Of a DNA stretch of 64,000 nucleotides, positions 42,603 through 53,399 are shown in pieces; position 1 is the first letter of the stretch, and the number at the start of each line of letters is the position of its first letter. The notes below the pieces were generated by a model, which was given only the letters and a program-made list of their open reading frames with translations, searched no databases and was not told the DNA's origin. A program made the translations under genes and the position numbers. Where the stretch lies: NCBI GenBank assembly GCA_026004795.1, contig BPJV01000005.1:248001-312000 (forward strand). Direction: 5' to 3'. The DNA is from Pirellulaceae bacterium. Its GTDB lineage: Bacteria; Planctomycetota; Planctomycetia; Pirellulales; Pirellulaceae.

Positions 42603-43892
42603 TCAGGCGGGCAATCCTGCCTTAACGCTGTCGATCGTTAGTGCCAGCGTATCGTGCACCTCTTGTAGGGCGACCTGGTAGGGAACGGGCCATGGCTTGG
42701 CTTCTTGGGACAGCTGGTCTAGCATCGCTTGGATTCTCGCCGCCAGCTCCGCCACGATCGGGTCCGGTTGGCCACGCGGAGGTTTTTCTCCGCTAACTTC
42801 GATTGGTGTATCGATCTGAATAATGCAGTGCAACGGTCGGTGCCGCCGCGCTTCATCATTCAAATCTTCTTGAAACCGCTCGATCGACTCCAGGATACGG
42901 GTGTCGGTCGGATCCGCCAGGTAGTCGCGGTCGAATCCGTCGATGATCTGGGCGACATAGGTCGCGCGGATTTCGTTCCATAGCTGCCGCCGCGGTTCGC
43001 CGGTGGCCCGCTGCCAAAGCGGTACGATGCGGGTGCGCAGTTGTTTGATGCGGCTGACGACAGAATCTTGGGAGAAAGTGCGGCCAAGGTGATGCTGTTC
43101 CAACCCATCGAGCAAGTGGGCGATCAAGCGATGCTTGCGGGCTGCCACCGTACCATCTTGGGGCGAGCCCAACCACTGGATTTCGCGTAAGGTTAGCAAT
43201 GCCTCGTCGATGCGTATTACCCGACTGAGCATGTCGCCACCGGCAAACTGGTCCTCCCACGACAAGCGCTGCTCCAGTTCAAGCACCTCCTGCTCCAGGT
43301 CCTGTTGAACGTCGCCGCGGTACAGATACTTGATGGCAATCGGGTGCACGACAACCGGCGGGCGACTCTCTTTCAGCCGTCGGCGGGAGGCCATGCGAGC
43401 CAGGAAGGCGATGCCGTCGAGGAGTGGGTGAAGACGGTCATTGGTGCGGTAGACCGTTCCTTCTGGAAAAATGACCAATGGGCGAATCCCTTCGGCAAGG
43501 ATTTCGATGGCCGTGTCCAGGGACTTCTTGTCTACCCCTTCGCGATAGATGCTGAAGCCGCCGCACAGGCGTATCGCCCAGGATTGAAGCCAGCTCTTGT
43601 TGAACAAGTGCCAACTGGCCATCGTATACAAGAATACACCGACGGCACGGGAAACCGCGGCCATGGCGATAGGGTCTGCATAGCGGCAGTGGTTTGGTGC
43701 CAACAGGATTCCATGGCCCGCCCGCAGGCTACTGCGCAGATGCTCGACACCTCGCAGCTCGAAGGATTCCACTCCCTCAAACCATTTCAGGTAGAGTTCG
43801 TCGGCCCGCATTTTCTCCAGCAGGGTGGGGATCCAGGTACCACGGTGCGGTGGAACGAACTGATAAGGGCGGTCGAAGATGATCTGCTGCAT
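42603..43892 (-). CDS. PlsC-like 1-acyl-glycerol-3-phosphate acyltransferase-domain protein
   Basis: GHGILLAPNHCRYADPIAMAA...IFPEGTVYRTNDRLHPLLDGIAFLA. Confidence 0.88.
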   Translation of the reverse strand: MQQIIFDRPYQFVPPHRGTWIPTLLEKMRADELYLKWFEGVESFELRGVEHLRSSLRAGHGILLAPNHCRYADPIAMAAVSRAVGVFLYTMASWHLFNKSWLQSWAIRLCGGFSIYREGVDKKSLDTAIEILAEGIRPLVIFPEGTVYRTNDRLHPLLDGIAFLARMASRRRLKESRPPVVVHPIAIKYLYRGDVQQDLEQEVLELEQRLSWEDQFAGGDMLSRVIRIDEALLTLREIQWLGSPQDGTVAARKHRLIAHLLDGLEQHHLGRTFSQDSVVSRIKQLRTRIVPLWQRATGEPRRQLWNEIRATYVAQIIDGFDRDYLADPTDTRILESIERFQEDLNDEARRHRPLHCIIQIDTPIEVSGEKPPRGQPDPIVAELAARIQAMLDQLSQEAKPWPVPYQVALQEVHDTLALTIDSVKAGLPA

Positions 43893-44276
43893 ATCGCTCT
43901 CGCGCAATTACAAGTAAATCGGCGGAAGTTGAAGGGGCTTCCCACAGGTCAGCAAACATTCCGCATGTCACTACCTCTGGGACGCTACACGCACCGTCGG
44001 CGGCAAGGTGCTTACCCTCTCCACCACGGCGCAGGTGCCCCGTGGAACATGGCGGATCGCACCGAGTTGGTCGTGGCTTGTCCAGTGCGAGATCGGCGGC
44101 ATCGTTCCCACCAGGAACGTTGTTGGAATTCCGCTCGAGGAACCGGCCGGGTTCCACTGCAGGCACGGCGCCCAGGCCGACGGTTAGCCGATGGCGTCGC
44201 CCGGTGGCGACGTGCGGCTCCTCCTTCTTCCGCATCACCGGCGCCCCGCTCCCCACTGCCTGGCACGCAACGGGGA

Positions 44277-45263
44277 TCACTCGGCCGAGTATCCACGCGG
44301 ATGGTGGCGGTGCCAATTCCAAGCCGTGGCAACAATCTCTTCGATGTCCGTGTATCGCGGTTCCCAGTGAAGAATCCTTCTGGCCAACGAACTGTCGGCA
44401 ACCAGCTTGGCCGGATCCCCAGGCCGTCGCGCTTCGACCTGGGTAGGAATCGGATGTCCGGTGACCCGGCGGCAGGCTTCGATCACCTCCAGCACGCTAT
44501 GCCCGTGACCGGTTCCCAGATTCAACTGGAGATTGGTCCCCGGCCGGAGGTGTCCCAGGGCTTTCAGATGGGCGTCGGCCAGGTCATCCACGTGGACATA
44601 ATCTCGGATGCAGGTGCCGTCGGGGGTGGGGTAATCATCGCCGAAAACTCCGATACAAGAGCGCTGGCCTAGGGCTGTCTGCAACACGATGGGAATGAGA
44701 TGGGTCTCGGGATCATGGTCTTCGCCGATATCCCCGTCCGGACTGGCCCCGGCGGCATTGAAGTATCGTAGTGCGGCCGCGCCGAACCCGTAGGCGCGCG
44801 CGTAGTCGGCCAACGCATGTTCAATCACCAGTTTCGTGAAACCATAAGGATTGATGGGCAGTTGTGGAGTCGTTTCGGGGATGGGCACTTTATCGGGTTG
44901 GCCGTAGGTGGCGGTGGTACTGCTGAATACGATCCGCCACACTCCCACTTCACGCATCGCTTCCAACAGCTCCAGCGTTGCCGTAACGTTGTTCTGGTAG
45001 TACATGGCAGGGTGCGCCACCGATTCTCCTACCAGCGCGAATGCTGCGAAGTGCATCACCGCTTCGATCTCCCGCTGTTGGAGAATGTCCCGCAACCGTG
45101 GCCGATCGGCCAACTCGCCAACAATCAGTTCGGCCTCTTTAACGCTCTGTGGATGACCGCGGGAAAGGTTGTCGTAAACCACCACTTCGTGGCCGCTGCG
45201 GGCTAGCAAGCGCACCGTGTGAGAACCGACATAACCCGCACCACCGATAACCAAGATATTCAT
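44277..45263 (-). CDS. galE: UDP-glucose 4-epimerase
   Basis: MNILVIGGAGYVGSHTVRLLARSGHEVVVYDNLSRGH...FSSTTATYGQPDKVPI...NPYGFTKLVIEH...RYFNAAGASPDGDIGEDHDPETHLIPIVL. Confidence 0.95.
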   Translation of the reverse strand: MNILVIGGAGYVGSHTVRLLARSGHEVVVYDNLSRGHPQSVKEAELIVGELADRPRLRDILQQREIEAVMHFAAFALVGESVAHPAMYYQNNVTATLELLEAMREVGVWRIVFSSTTATYGQPDKVPIPETTPQLPINPYGFTKLVIEHALADYARAYGFGAAALRYFNAAGASPDGDIGEDHDPETHLIPIVLQTALGQRSCIGVFGDDYPTPDGTCIRDYVHVDDLADAHLKALGHLRPGTNLQLNLGTGHGHSVLEVIEACRRVTGHPIPTQVEARRPGDPAKLVADSSLARRILHWEPRYTDIEEIVATAWNWHRHHPRGYSAE

Positions 45264-45461
45264 CGCTAGGGATCCTACATCCGTTGCTAGGGTGTTCAAT
45301 GCTCATCAGCGTTCCCTGTGCTGCCGTGAATCACGACGAACGCCGCTTCTTGCATCGGTTCCTCACCGGGAAATAGCCGACTTTGTTAGGGGAAGTTTCT
45401 GCGATTGACCGCGAATCGACCGTGCAGCAACACGCTCGTCCTCATCGAATCGGCCACGACC

Positions 45462-46418
45462 ATGCCGAGTAAACTGCGACAATTACGCAAACAGAATACC
45501 GGATCGGTTCCACCGCATCCAGCGACCAGCGCCGTGGACCAGGTGGGGCGCTTCATCACGTACCTGCGCAGTGAGTGCCATCTGGCCGAGAATACGGTTG
45601 CCGCCTATGGGAGGGATTTACGGCGTTTCCTCGCCTGGCTAGGCACCAGACCGCTGGCTCACCTTCGTCTGGATGACCTGACCGATTATGTGGCGCAGTT
45701 GCAACGAGAGGGGCTCAGCCCACCGACCATCTCGCGGATGATTGTCGCCACTCGGCAGTTCTTCAAGTTCCTGCAGCTGGAAGGGGTCATCGTGGAGGAT
45801 CCGTCCGAGTTGCTGGGATTGCAGCGGACATGGCAGCGCATTCCCAAGGCGATTACGCCCCGTGATGTGGAGAGATTTCTGACTGCCCCACTCCCATGTC
45901 ATCCTCTGCGCTGGCGCGATCGCGCCCTGCTGGAACTCCTTTATGCCACCGGGTGCCGAGTCAGTGAGGTATGTGGATTGAAAATCAACGACATGCACCT
46001 CGAAGAGGGTTACTGTCGAGTGGAAGGAAAAGGGGGCAAGCAGCGGATGGTGCCTCTGGGGCATCGCGCAGTGGAGGCCATCGAGCAATACCTGCGACGC
46101 CTGCGCCCCAAATTGGTAAAGGATCGACCGCCGGACACGGTGCCATGGGTATTCGTGTCCCGCAATGGCAGGCGGTTGCGTCGCGAGGCCGTGTGGGAAT
46201 TGGTAAAGAAATGTGCCCTAAGAGCGGGCATTGATCCGGAGGTCAGTCCCCACTGGTTGCGGCACAGTTTTGCCACGCACCTGCTGGCCGGAGGCGCTGA
46301 TCTGCGTCAGATCCAAGAATTGCTCGGACACGCCAGCATCCAGACCACGCAGGTTTACACTCAGGTAGACACGGCACGCATCAAGCGCATTCACCGGCAA
46401 TTCCATCCTCGGGCCTAG
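45462..46418 (+). CDS. Tyrosine recombinase XerC/XerD family
   Basis: R-H-R-H-Y catalytic set: LLYATGCRVSEVCGL, HWLRHSFATHLL, LGHASIQTTQVYTQV. Confidence 0.94.
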   Translation: MPSKLRQLRKQNTGSVPPHPATSAVDQVGRFITYLRSECHLAENTVAAYGRDLRRFLAWLGTRPLAHLRLDDLTDYVAQLQREGLSPPTISRMIVATRQFFKFLQLEGVIVEDPSELLGLQRTWQRIPKAITPRDVERFLTAPLPCHPLRWRDRALLELLYATGCRVSEVCGLKINDMHLEEGYCRVEGKGGKQRMVPLGHRAVEAIEQYLRRLRPKLVKDRPPDTVPWVFVSRNGRRLRREAVWELVKKCALRAGIDPEVSPHWLRHSFATHLLAGGADLRQIQELLGHASIQTTQVYTQVDTARIKRIHRQFHPRA

Positions 46419-46443
46419 TACTGGACCGCACCGGTGGGGCACC

Positions 46444-46782
46444 TTACGGCTCGGCAGGGCGAAAGGGAGTGCCGCACTTCCAGCAAATGGCAAATCCAGC
46501 ATCGACTTCGCTAAAACAGCGCTGGCAAATCCAATCGTGATCAGGAACGTCATCGGATGGGTCGCGTCGATCCGCAAGTATGTTTCGGGCAGCGGTCAGC
46601 TGATCTTGCGGGACGAGCACTTTGACGCCCCCCAATGCGGAGCCAACGTACGACAGGGTGATGTTGCTCTCCGCCCCTTCGACAACGGCGAAGATGCCGG
46701 CGGCTTCCAAGCGATTGCGCAGCGCGTAGGCGGACATGGCATCCGGCATCCGCTCCAGGACGACCAGCTTGTTCTCTCCCAC
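46444..46782 (-). CDS. DUF2007-like protein with C-terminal zinc ribbon
   Basis: MGENKLVVLERMPDAMSAYALRNRLEAAGIFAVVEG...VLVPQDQLTAARNIL + CQRCFSEVDAGFAICWKCGTPF. Confidence 0.8.
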   Translation of the reverse strand: MGENKLVVLERMPDAMSAYALRNRLEAAGIFAVVEGAESNITLSYVGSALGGVKVLVPQDQLTAARNILADRRDPSDDVPDHDWICQRCFSEVDAGFAICWKCGTPFRPAEP

Positions 46783-46790
46783 GTCGGCTC

Positions 46791-47270
46791 CTATTTCCGC
46801 TGCGGCGCGAAGCGGATTTTATCAATAAGTCGCACGATATCGTTGCCGCGGCGATAGCCGGTTACGGCGGTGATCGCTTCGATCACATGTTCGTAGTGCA
46901 AGTCATAATCCAAATCGATCTCCACCTCCGGACCGTCATCATCGTCCGGGCCGGTCGGCTCACCGATCGTTTGAATGATGTAGTTGCGTAGCTTTTGCCA
47001 ATCGGTGCCGAAAGACAGGTTGTCATTCAAGATGATTTCCCGCAATTGCCCCCGCCCGTCGGAGACCAGACGTAGTTTCAGCGGCAACTGCGTGGAATCG
47101 CTAGGTGCCCCTTCCCCTTGCAGCGGCATGCGGACATTGAAGTCGCCTTCCTGGGCACTGATCTTGAAGGTCATCACGAAAAATACCAATAGCAGGAAGA
47201 CGATGTCGATCATCGACGTCATCTGCAGTTCGGCGCGGTCGTCGTCTCGGTCGCGATGGCGAAATTTCAT
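46791..47270 (-). CDS. ExbD/TolR-family biopolymer transport protein
   Basis: LQMTSMIDIVFLLLVFFVMTFKISAQEGDFNVRMP. Confidence 0.9.
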   Translation of the reverse strand: MKFRHRDRDDDRAELQMTSMIDIVFLLLVFFVMTFKISAQEGDFNVRMPLQGEGAPSDSTQLPLKLRLVSDGRGQLREIILNDNLSFGTDWQKLRNYIIQTIGEPTGPDDDDGPEVEIDLDYDLHYEHVIEAITAVTGYRRGNDIVRLIDKIRFAPQRK

Positions 47271-47704
47271 ACCTGTTCTTCTTTAACTCGGAGCGCGAAT
47301 TTTTCGAATCCAAGTTCCTGGCAGCGATTGATCAAGTCCTGCACCCGACCGCCGGGCGCCGTGCGATGAGCACGAATGATGATACTCGCGTCGGCCGGCG
47401 TCTTTCCCTCCAATTCCAGCAGGGAAATCTCGGGGGCGAGCCGTACCCGCAGGGCTTCCATCGAAATCGTGTCACCACCGATGACCACCGCATCGTCGCT
47501 GGTCAGATGGATAATGATAGGATATTCGATGGGAGTATCGACCGGCTTGGCCAGTTCGCTTTGCGGCAGCACCACTTTGTCATTCTGCTCGCTTTGCGAA
47601 AAATTGATCAGTACCATGAAGAAGGCGATCAATTGAAAGGTCATGTCGATCATGGGTGTCAAGTCGGCTTCAGCCTGCTTGACCTGTCGCTTGGCAAACC
47701 GCAT
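47267..47704 (-). CDS. ExbD/TolR-family biopolymer transport protein
   Basis: ADLTPMIDMTFQLIAFFMVLINFSQSEQNDKVVLPQSELA; overlaps the next gene by 4 bp. Confidence 0.9.
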   Translation of the reverse strand: MRFAKRQVKQAEADLTPMIDMTFQLIAFFMVLINFSQSEQNDKVVLPQSELAKPVDTPIEYPIIIHLTSDDAVVIGGDTISMEALRVRLAPEISLLELEGKTPADASIIIRAHRTAPGGRVQDLINRCQELGFEKFALRVKEEQV

Positions 47705-47726
47705 GGCATTTCCTCACATCGGAAGG

Positions 47727-48620
47727 CTATTTGAGGAATCGTTCCAACAGTGCCTCACTGGTTACGCCTACTTGCAGTGTGAGACGTTGCAAGCGGTTTC
47801 TCAAGATGTTGTAAACCGCAATGGCGGGGATGGCGATCACCAGGCCGGCCAGGGTCGTGAACAGGGCCGTCGAGATGTTCATTGCCAACTCTCCCGGCTT
47901 CGGCGTCGCGCCGCTGGTGGCGATAACGCGGAAGGCCAAGATCATTCCTTGGACCGTCCCCATCAGACCGATCATGGGGCTGATGTTGCCGATCAGGGCC
48001 ATGTAGCTGAGGTTGTGCTCCATCTTCATCGTCTCCTCCTCGCCCACCTCTTGCATCGCTTCGATGGCGGCGGCGTGCCCTTTTTCCAATTTGGCCAGTC
48101 CTGCGGTGACCACTTGCCCCAGAAAGGAGTCATCCGATTGCAACAGCTCGGCCGCTCCCTGGCGGTTGCCTTCGGCAAGCTGCTGCTCGACGCCTTCGAC
48201 CAAGTCGGCTGGGCACATATTGTCCTGCCGTGCGGCAAGAAGGTTCATCACGATCAGGGTGAACAGAGAGATTGACAAACCGAAAAAGATCACCGTGTAG
48301 CCGACACCCAACGACTGAAACGTCCAGGCGAGGAGATTCGAGGGGGCCTTGGGGCCGGTATCTTCTGCCTCTTGAGCCCCACCGCCGCCCGCCTGGTTGT
48401 TACCGCCACCGTCGGCTGGAGCAGCATCGGCCGCCGGTGCCGCCTCCGCTCCGTCGGCAGGCATGCCCAGTTCGCCCGCCAAATCGGGATCCACTTCATC
48501 TTGCGGGGCAGCGGCTGCCGTGGAGCCGATGGCCGAGAGGAGGAACAAGAGGGACAACAAGCCGAGGACAGGCCAAGCAACCTTCGCCTCTCGGCTCGAG
48601 ACAGAAAACTTCATTGGCAT
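47727..48620 (-). CDS. MotA/TolQ/ExbB proton channel family protein
   Basis: MEHNLSYMALIGNISPMIGLMGTVQGMILAF...LAMNISTALFTTLAGLVIAIPAIAVYNIL; Ala/Gly-rich N-terminal segment after signal-like sequence. Confidence 0.92.
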   Translation of the reverse strand: MPMKFSVSSREAKVAWPVLGLLSLLFLLSAIGSTAAAAPQDEVDPDLAGELGMPADGAEAAPAADAAPADGGGNNQAGGGGAQEAEDTGPKAPSNLLAWTFQSLGVGYTVIFFGLSISLFTLIVMNLLAARQDNMCPADLVEGVEQQLAEGNRQGAAELLQSDDSFLGQVVTAGLAKLEKGHAAAIEAMQEVGEEETMKMEHNLSYMALIGNISPMIGLMGTVQGMILAFRVIATSGATPKPGELAMNISTALFTTLAGLVIAIPAIAVYNILRNRLQRLTLQVGVTSEALLERFLK

Positions 48621-48726
48621 ACGTCGAACTCCCAAGGGTGATAGAGATTGATGGATGGGTGGAGTAGGGTTGCGTGCCCTTGATGGCCGCAGTGGTCATC
48701 GATTCCGCAGGGCGTTGGGGGCGGGC

Positions 48727-49815
48727 CTACGGTTTACTGGCCCATACGCTGGAGGCGTAGCGTGACGTCAAACGAGCTCCAGCTTCCGCTGCCCGTGAGG
48801 GTTGACCGTATTCCGCCCATAAGCGCTTCAAGTGGTAGAGGGCTTCGGCATGAGCCTCTGGATCGGTGAAGAATAGCATATCGGTTTTCAGGTAACTCAA
48901 CAGGGCATCCACGGTACGCCCCATCGCTGCGTAGCAGGCCCCCTGAGCGTTGGAGATACGGGCGAACAGTTCCTGGTCGCTGGAGTCGTTCTCCTGGATC
49001 ATCCGTTCCAGGCGTTGCAGCGCTTCCTGCGGCTTGCCGGATAGCGTGTCGCAGACGGCGATTCCCACCTCGGCCAGCTTCTTGATCCTGGCCATCTCTG
49101 GCGTTGCCGTTTGCGCTGCAATCAATTGTTCAAAGCGTTGCCGCGCCTCCTGCGGCTTGTCCTGGGCCAGATCGACCCGCGCCAGCAAGTACACGCCCCG
49201 TGCTTTGGTGGTCGGCGATTCGGCACGCAACAGCATGTTGTAATAGGAAGCAGCCCGTTCCGGCTGTCCAACCGCCATCGCCAGGTCGCCGAGCATTTGG
49301 CTGAGGGGGAACAGGTGGTGGGTATTGCGATTGGCCGCAGCCAAGTCCAACAGCCCCTTGATCGCCGCTGCTTTATCCCCATTGCCAGCCAACGCCAGTT
49401 TCCCTTCGGCAAACCAGCGATAGAACTCGATGTCCTGACGGATCAGCGGAGCCTTTATCGCGGCCAAATCGATCTTCTTCAGTTCGTCGATGGCTTGTTC
49501 GTACTGTTCGTTGAGCACGTGTTCCCGTGCGCGGTCCAACTCATCCGGTTCACCGTCGAAGGTGATCTTGCGCACATCATCCAAGCTGTAGGTCTGGTTC
49601 TTTCCGCGTACTTCGATCGTGACACTTGTGGGAGTTAATTCCACGATCTTGCCACTAGCGGGAACGTCTTGCCGGGGATAAACGCGATCGAGCGCCCATG
49701 CGGCACGGTCGCCCCCTGGTCCCCAGGTGAGCCCCAGGATGACGAGCGCCGCCATACCGATGTGCGTGCGAGCCATGAGATGCATCGAGAGATTCTTATA
49801 CGTGGGAGAAAACAT
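48727..49815 (-). CDS. TPR-type protein with secretion signal
   Basis: MARTHIGMAALVILGLTWGPGGDRAAWAL...TPTSVTIEVRGKNQTYSLDDVRKITFDGEPDELDRAREHVLNEQYEQAIDELKKID. Confidence 0.8.
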   Translation of the reverse strand: MFSPTYKNLSMHLMARTHIGMAALVILGLTWGPGGDRAAWALDRVYPRQDVPASGKIVELTPTSVTIEVRGKNQTYSLDDVRKITFDGEPDELDRAREHVLNEQYEQAIDELKKIDLAAIKAPLIRQDIEFYRWFAEGKLALAGNGDKAAAIKGLLDLAAANRNTHHLFPLSQMLGDLAMAVGQPERAASYYNMLLRAESPTTKARGVYLLARVDLAQDKPQEARQRFEQLIAAQTATPEMARIKKLAEVGIAVCDTLSGKPQEALQRLERMIQENDSSDQELFARISNAQGACYAAMGRTVDALLSYLKTDMLFFTDPEAHAEALYHLKRLWAEYGQPSRAAEAGARLTSRYASSVWASKP

Positions 49816-49949
49816 GGTGGCAAAAGTTAGGGTGAAAGGTGGTCGTGGTCGCAGTGAAATACAACGAACCGTTGCGCGGCCAAAGATGCGGAGAAAGTGG
49901 GAGGTGGCGATCGCCTTGGCTGGACGGAATGATCGCCACTTTCCGTTCC

Positions 49950-52900
49950 TCATCCTGTGCCGCTGGTCAATTCAGCCAAGCCAGTCGTAGGTTGGCCGAG
50001 TTCCTTTTGGATCCGTTTTAACAACGCATCGAACCGGCGCCGCATCGTGGCACCTCCCAGTTCGGGATAGAGTGCGGCGGTCGATTGGATGTCTTTCAGT
50101 GCCTTTTCCAGTTGGTCACGACGTTGTTGGTCGTCGGTCAGGCTGAGGGCATACTGGAATCGCGAGCGGGCGAGCTGGTACCCGCGATTCGAAAAAGTAG
50201 TCTTCAAATTCCTCTTTGCCCGCAGTCATTTGGGAAATCTTGCCAAATCCCCAAAAGAGATTCTTTCCCGGTTGTATCGGGCGACCGCCTAAGATAGCAG
50301 CCCGATGGGCCAGAGGTGCTGTGGCATCTCCCCACGCCTGATAGACGCGAGCCGCTTCCATCTGCACGTCGAGCAATGCCGGGTTTTGCTCCAGCACCGC
50401 AGCCAGTTGATTGAGCGCTTCCTTGTAGTCGCCCAGCAGCCGATAGGCTTTGGCCAGGAGGAGACGGACCTTGATCGTCAAGGCGGGCGGGTCAATCCAG
50501 CCCGGTTCTGACTTCTCTCGCTCGAGCATCTGTTGAATCTGGGCGATGGTCTGCTCGAGCGATTGCCGCGCCAATGACTGCTGCCCCCGCTGCTTCAGCA
50601 ACTCTTCAGCCAGTCCGATGACCGTATCGACGGCCCAATAACGCGTGTTGAAGTTGTCGGAGGTCGCCGCTTGCGCAGCGACCAGCAACAAGGCTTGCGC
50701 AAGTCGTTGCTTGGCCTGGTCGTCCGTCGTCGCCGCCAGTCGATCGCTGGTATCCTTGGCCAACTGCACGAAGATGGCCGCTAGCACCTGGGCGCCGTTG
50801 TCGGCCTTGGCGGCCAGTTCTTGCAACCGGTCGATGTACTGTTGCGTGCTAGCGATCGCTTGATCCGCATCGATCAAGCCATCGGAGAGGGCAGCAATCG
50901 TCGTTTGCAAGGCAGTGCGGTAGGTATCCATGGCTACCCGCGGTTCGATCGCCTCGGCCTGCTGCTGGACGAGTCTCAATGGCGACGCATCGTCTTGGAG
51001 CACCGCGACGGCCGCCTCGACTTGATTGCTGGCCAGCAGCAACCGCACATAGGCGTTCAGCGCCTCGACGTTTCGCTCCTGGGGAGGGCTGGATTGCAGC
51101 CATGCAACCGCCGGCTGCAGGGTGCGCAACGCCTTGTCGCGGATATCGACTACCTCCGGTGCCTCCTCGCCCGCACGACGTCGTCGCTGTAGGTACTCGC
51201 CATACATTGCCAGGCCAACATCACGGCGCAATTGGGAAGCCGATTCCCCGGTCGCGGGAATCAATTGCAAGTAACGCTCGACCTTGTCCAACTCGTTGTT
51301 GATCAGCGCCAACTGCACCAGTGCTGCTGACGCTGCAGCGGCCTCGGTAGAGTCGGGCCAGGTGGCGACAAGGTATTCGGCCAAAGGTTCGAGATGGGCC
51401 ATCAGCGCTACTTTCTCCTTGTCCCCGGCGGTGCGCAGCAGGTCGCTAAGACCGCCCAAGGCCAATGCAGCGGCCCGCAGGCCCCGCTCGGTACGCGGAT
51501 GGGTGCGCGCCAAAAACTCGGCGATCGCCGTGGCGGAAAAAGGATCTGCGAGTTTCAGTTTCAAGAAGGCGAGTCGGTAACGGGCATCAAATAGGGTGTC
51601 CCGATCGTCCTCAGGGCCAAACAATGCCAAAGCACGCTGCAGCAATTCAACGGCCTGCTGCCGCAGTTGGTTCACCTTCTCCTCGACAGCGCGTGCCCCT
51701 TCCTCATCTCCCTTTTCACGGAGCACTTCCGCAGCAAGGGATTCGGTCTCTGCTGCATCGATGCGCTGCTGGGCCGCAGAGTAGGCTTCGGCGAATGTCT
51801 TGACAGCAGGAATCGCCTCTACTTCGATGGCCGAACCGCCTGATGCCACACCGACTTTAGCGAGAAGTTGCTGAACCTCGTCCACATGCGGGCCAGGCGT
51901 TCGCAGCAAGGATCGCAGGTCGCTGCGGGTATCCCTTACCAGGCGACTGCTCACCCGATCATCGGGGTCTTTCTTCTTCAGCTCGTCCGCCCATGCTAGG
52001 CGGGCTTTGTACAACGCCAGTCGCATGGCGATGGCCTCAGCGGTGTGTTGTTCATCTGGTCGCAGCTTGCGCACCCACGTCTCACCCCGTTCCACGGCCA
52101 ACGGGTACTTGCCTTCAGCAGTGAGGATCTCGATCAATTCCTTGACCGCCTGCATCTGCAATGGTCGTAGCGGATCGACGCCTTCCAGATCGGCGACGCG
52201 CTGGAAGGCGTCGATGGCTTCGTCGTTCAATCCCAGTTCTCGTTGAACCTGGCCGCGATAGAACAAGGAGAAATAGCGAACGCCTGCCAACCGAGTCTCT
52301 TTTTGGAACAGATCATGAAACATTTTGGCGGCGGCACGCAGGTCGGCTTCGCGTTCAGGGCCCGGAGCACGACCATGACCGCGCTCTTTGACAGCCACTG
52401 CCGAGAGAAGCTGGGCTTGACGAATCTGTTGCTGGATCTGCTGGCGGCGCTCTACGGCGGCAGTGTCCTTCGAATCGACACGCGCTCCTTTCACCTTTTC
52501 CAGCTCTGCGGCTAACTCCTGAACCGTCTGTTCGAATACCTGGTGAGCCTCGTCGTAAAAACGAACCGCATCTGCCGAGGATTCCTCGCCACGCTCCCTG
52601 GCCAGCCGGAGACTCTCCTCGCCGCGGGCCATTAATAGTTCCCCTAGCTTCAGTCGCGCTTCTCCCCGGCGGGAGTGTTGGGGACGGTCCTGAAGAAAAC
52701 GCCGCAAGGCCGCTTCCGCTTCGTCCAGTTTGGCGGCGCGCTCCGGCCGCGTGGGAGGAAGTATGGCTGCCGCCTGATATAGAAGCATGGCGCGCTCGAT
52801 ATCAATCGCGGCCTGAAAGTCCGCGGAGATGCCGGGTTTGCTCTGCAGGGTATCGAGATAGGCGAGGGCCAGGTCGTAGAGCTGTTCCTCCTTCAACTTC

Positions 52901-53022
52901 TCCAAGAATCGCTCGTAGGGCTCCTCCGCCCAGGCCATTCTTCGATTTGGGCCATCGCTGGCGATTGCCAGCCAACAGAAGACCGCCGCCATCACGCAGA
53001 CGATTTGCCGCTTCAGCTCCAT
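49950..53022 (-). CDS. Very large TPR protein, interrupted by an apparent frameshift at ~50192-50196
   Basis: ORFs 50116..53133 and 49950..50207 join as ...KEEFEDYFSNRGYQLARSRFQYALSLTDDQQRRDQLEKALKDIQ.... Repeated TPR-like helices throughout; signal-like N-terminus (MELKRQIVCVMAAVFCWLAIA). Confidence 0.85.
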
Positions 53023-53399
53023 AATTGTCCGATTTGTTGCTTCCTGAATGGTTCGATGAGATCTGCTGGCCGGGCCCGCCACCACAAAGTTAACGTTTGG
53101 GCACCTAACAATGTACCACTTCCATTGTGACAAAAAGGGCCAGTTCCCGCAAAAACCGACTTATCCCGCAAGGGCATCCCAAGGATGAGGAGACGACAAG
53201 TTGTAACGACCACGTGGTGGTGCCCTGCAGTCGCGGGCCGGGAGAGTCTGCGGAACCAACCGGCCGATTGCGCAAAATCAAGGTCCAGCCGCATGGCGAC
53301 TGGGGGATGAGGCATCATCCCATCAGCCGTTGGCTCCATTATAACTGATGGTAGATCTCCTTCTGCATGTCGACCTCGAAATGACTACGAGCCTTACCT

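Noticed and set aside
43305-44672. 455-aa + strand ORF
   Set aside because: Antisense to PlsC-like and GalE genes; composition typical of spurious high-GC ORFs.
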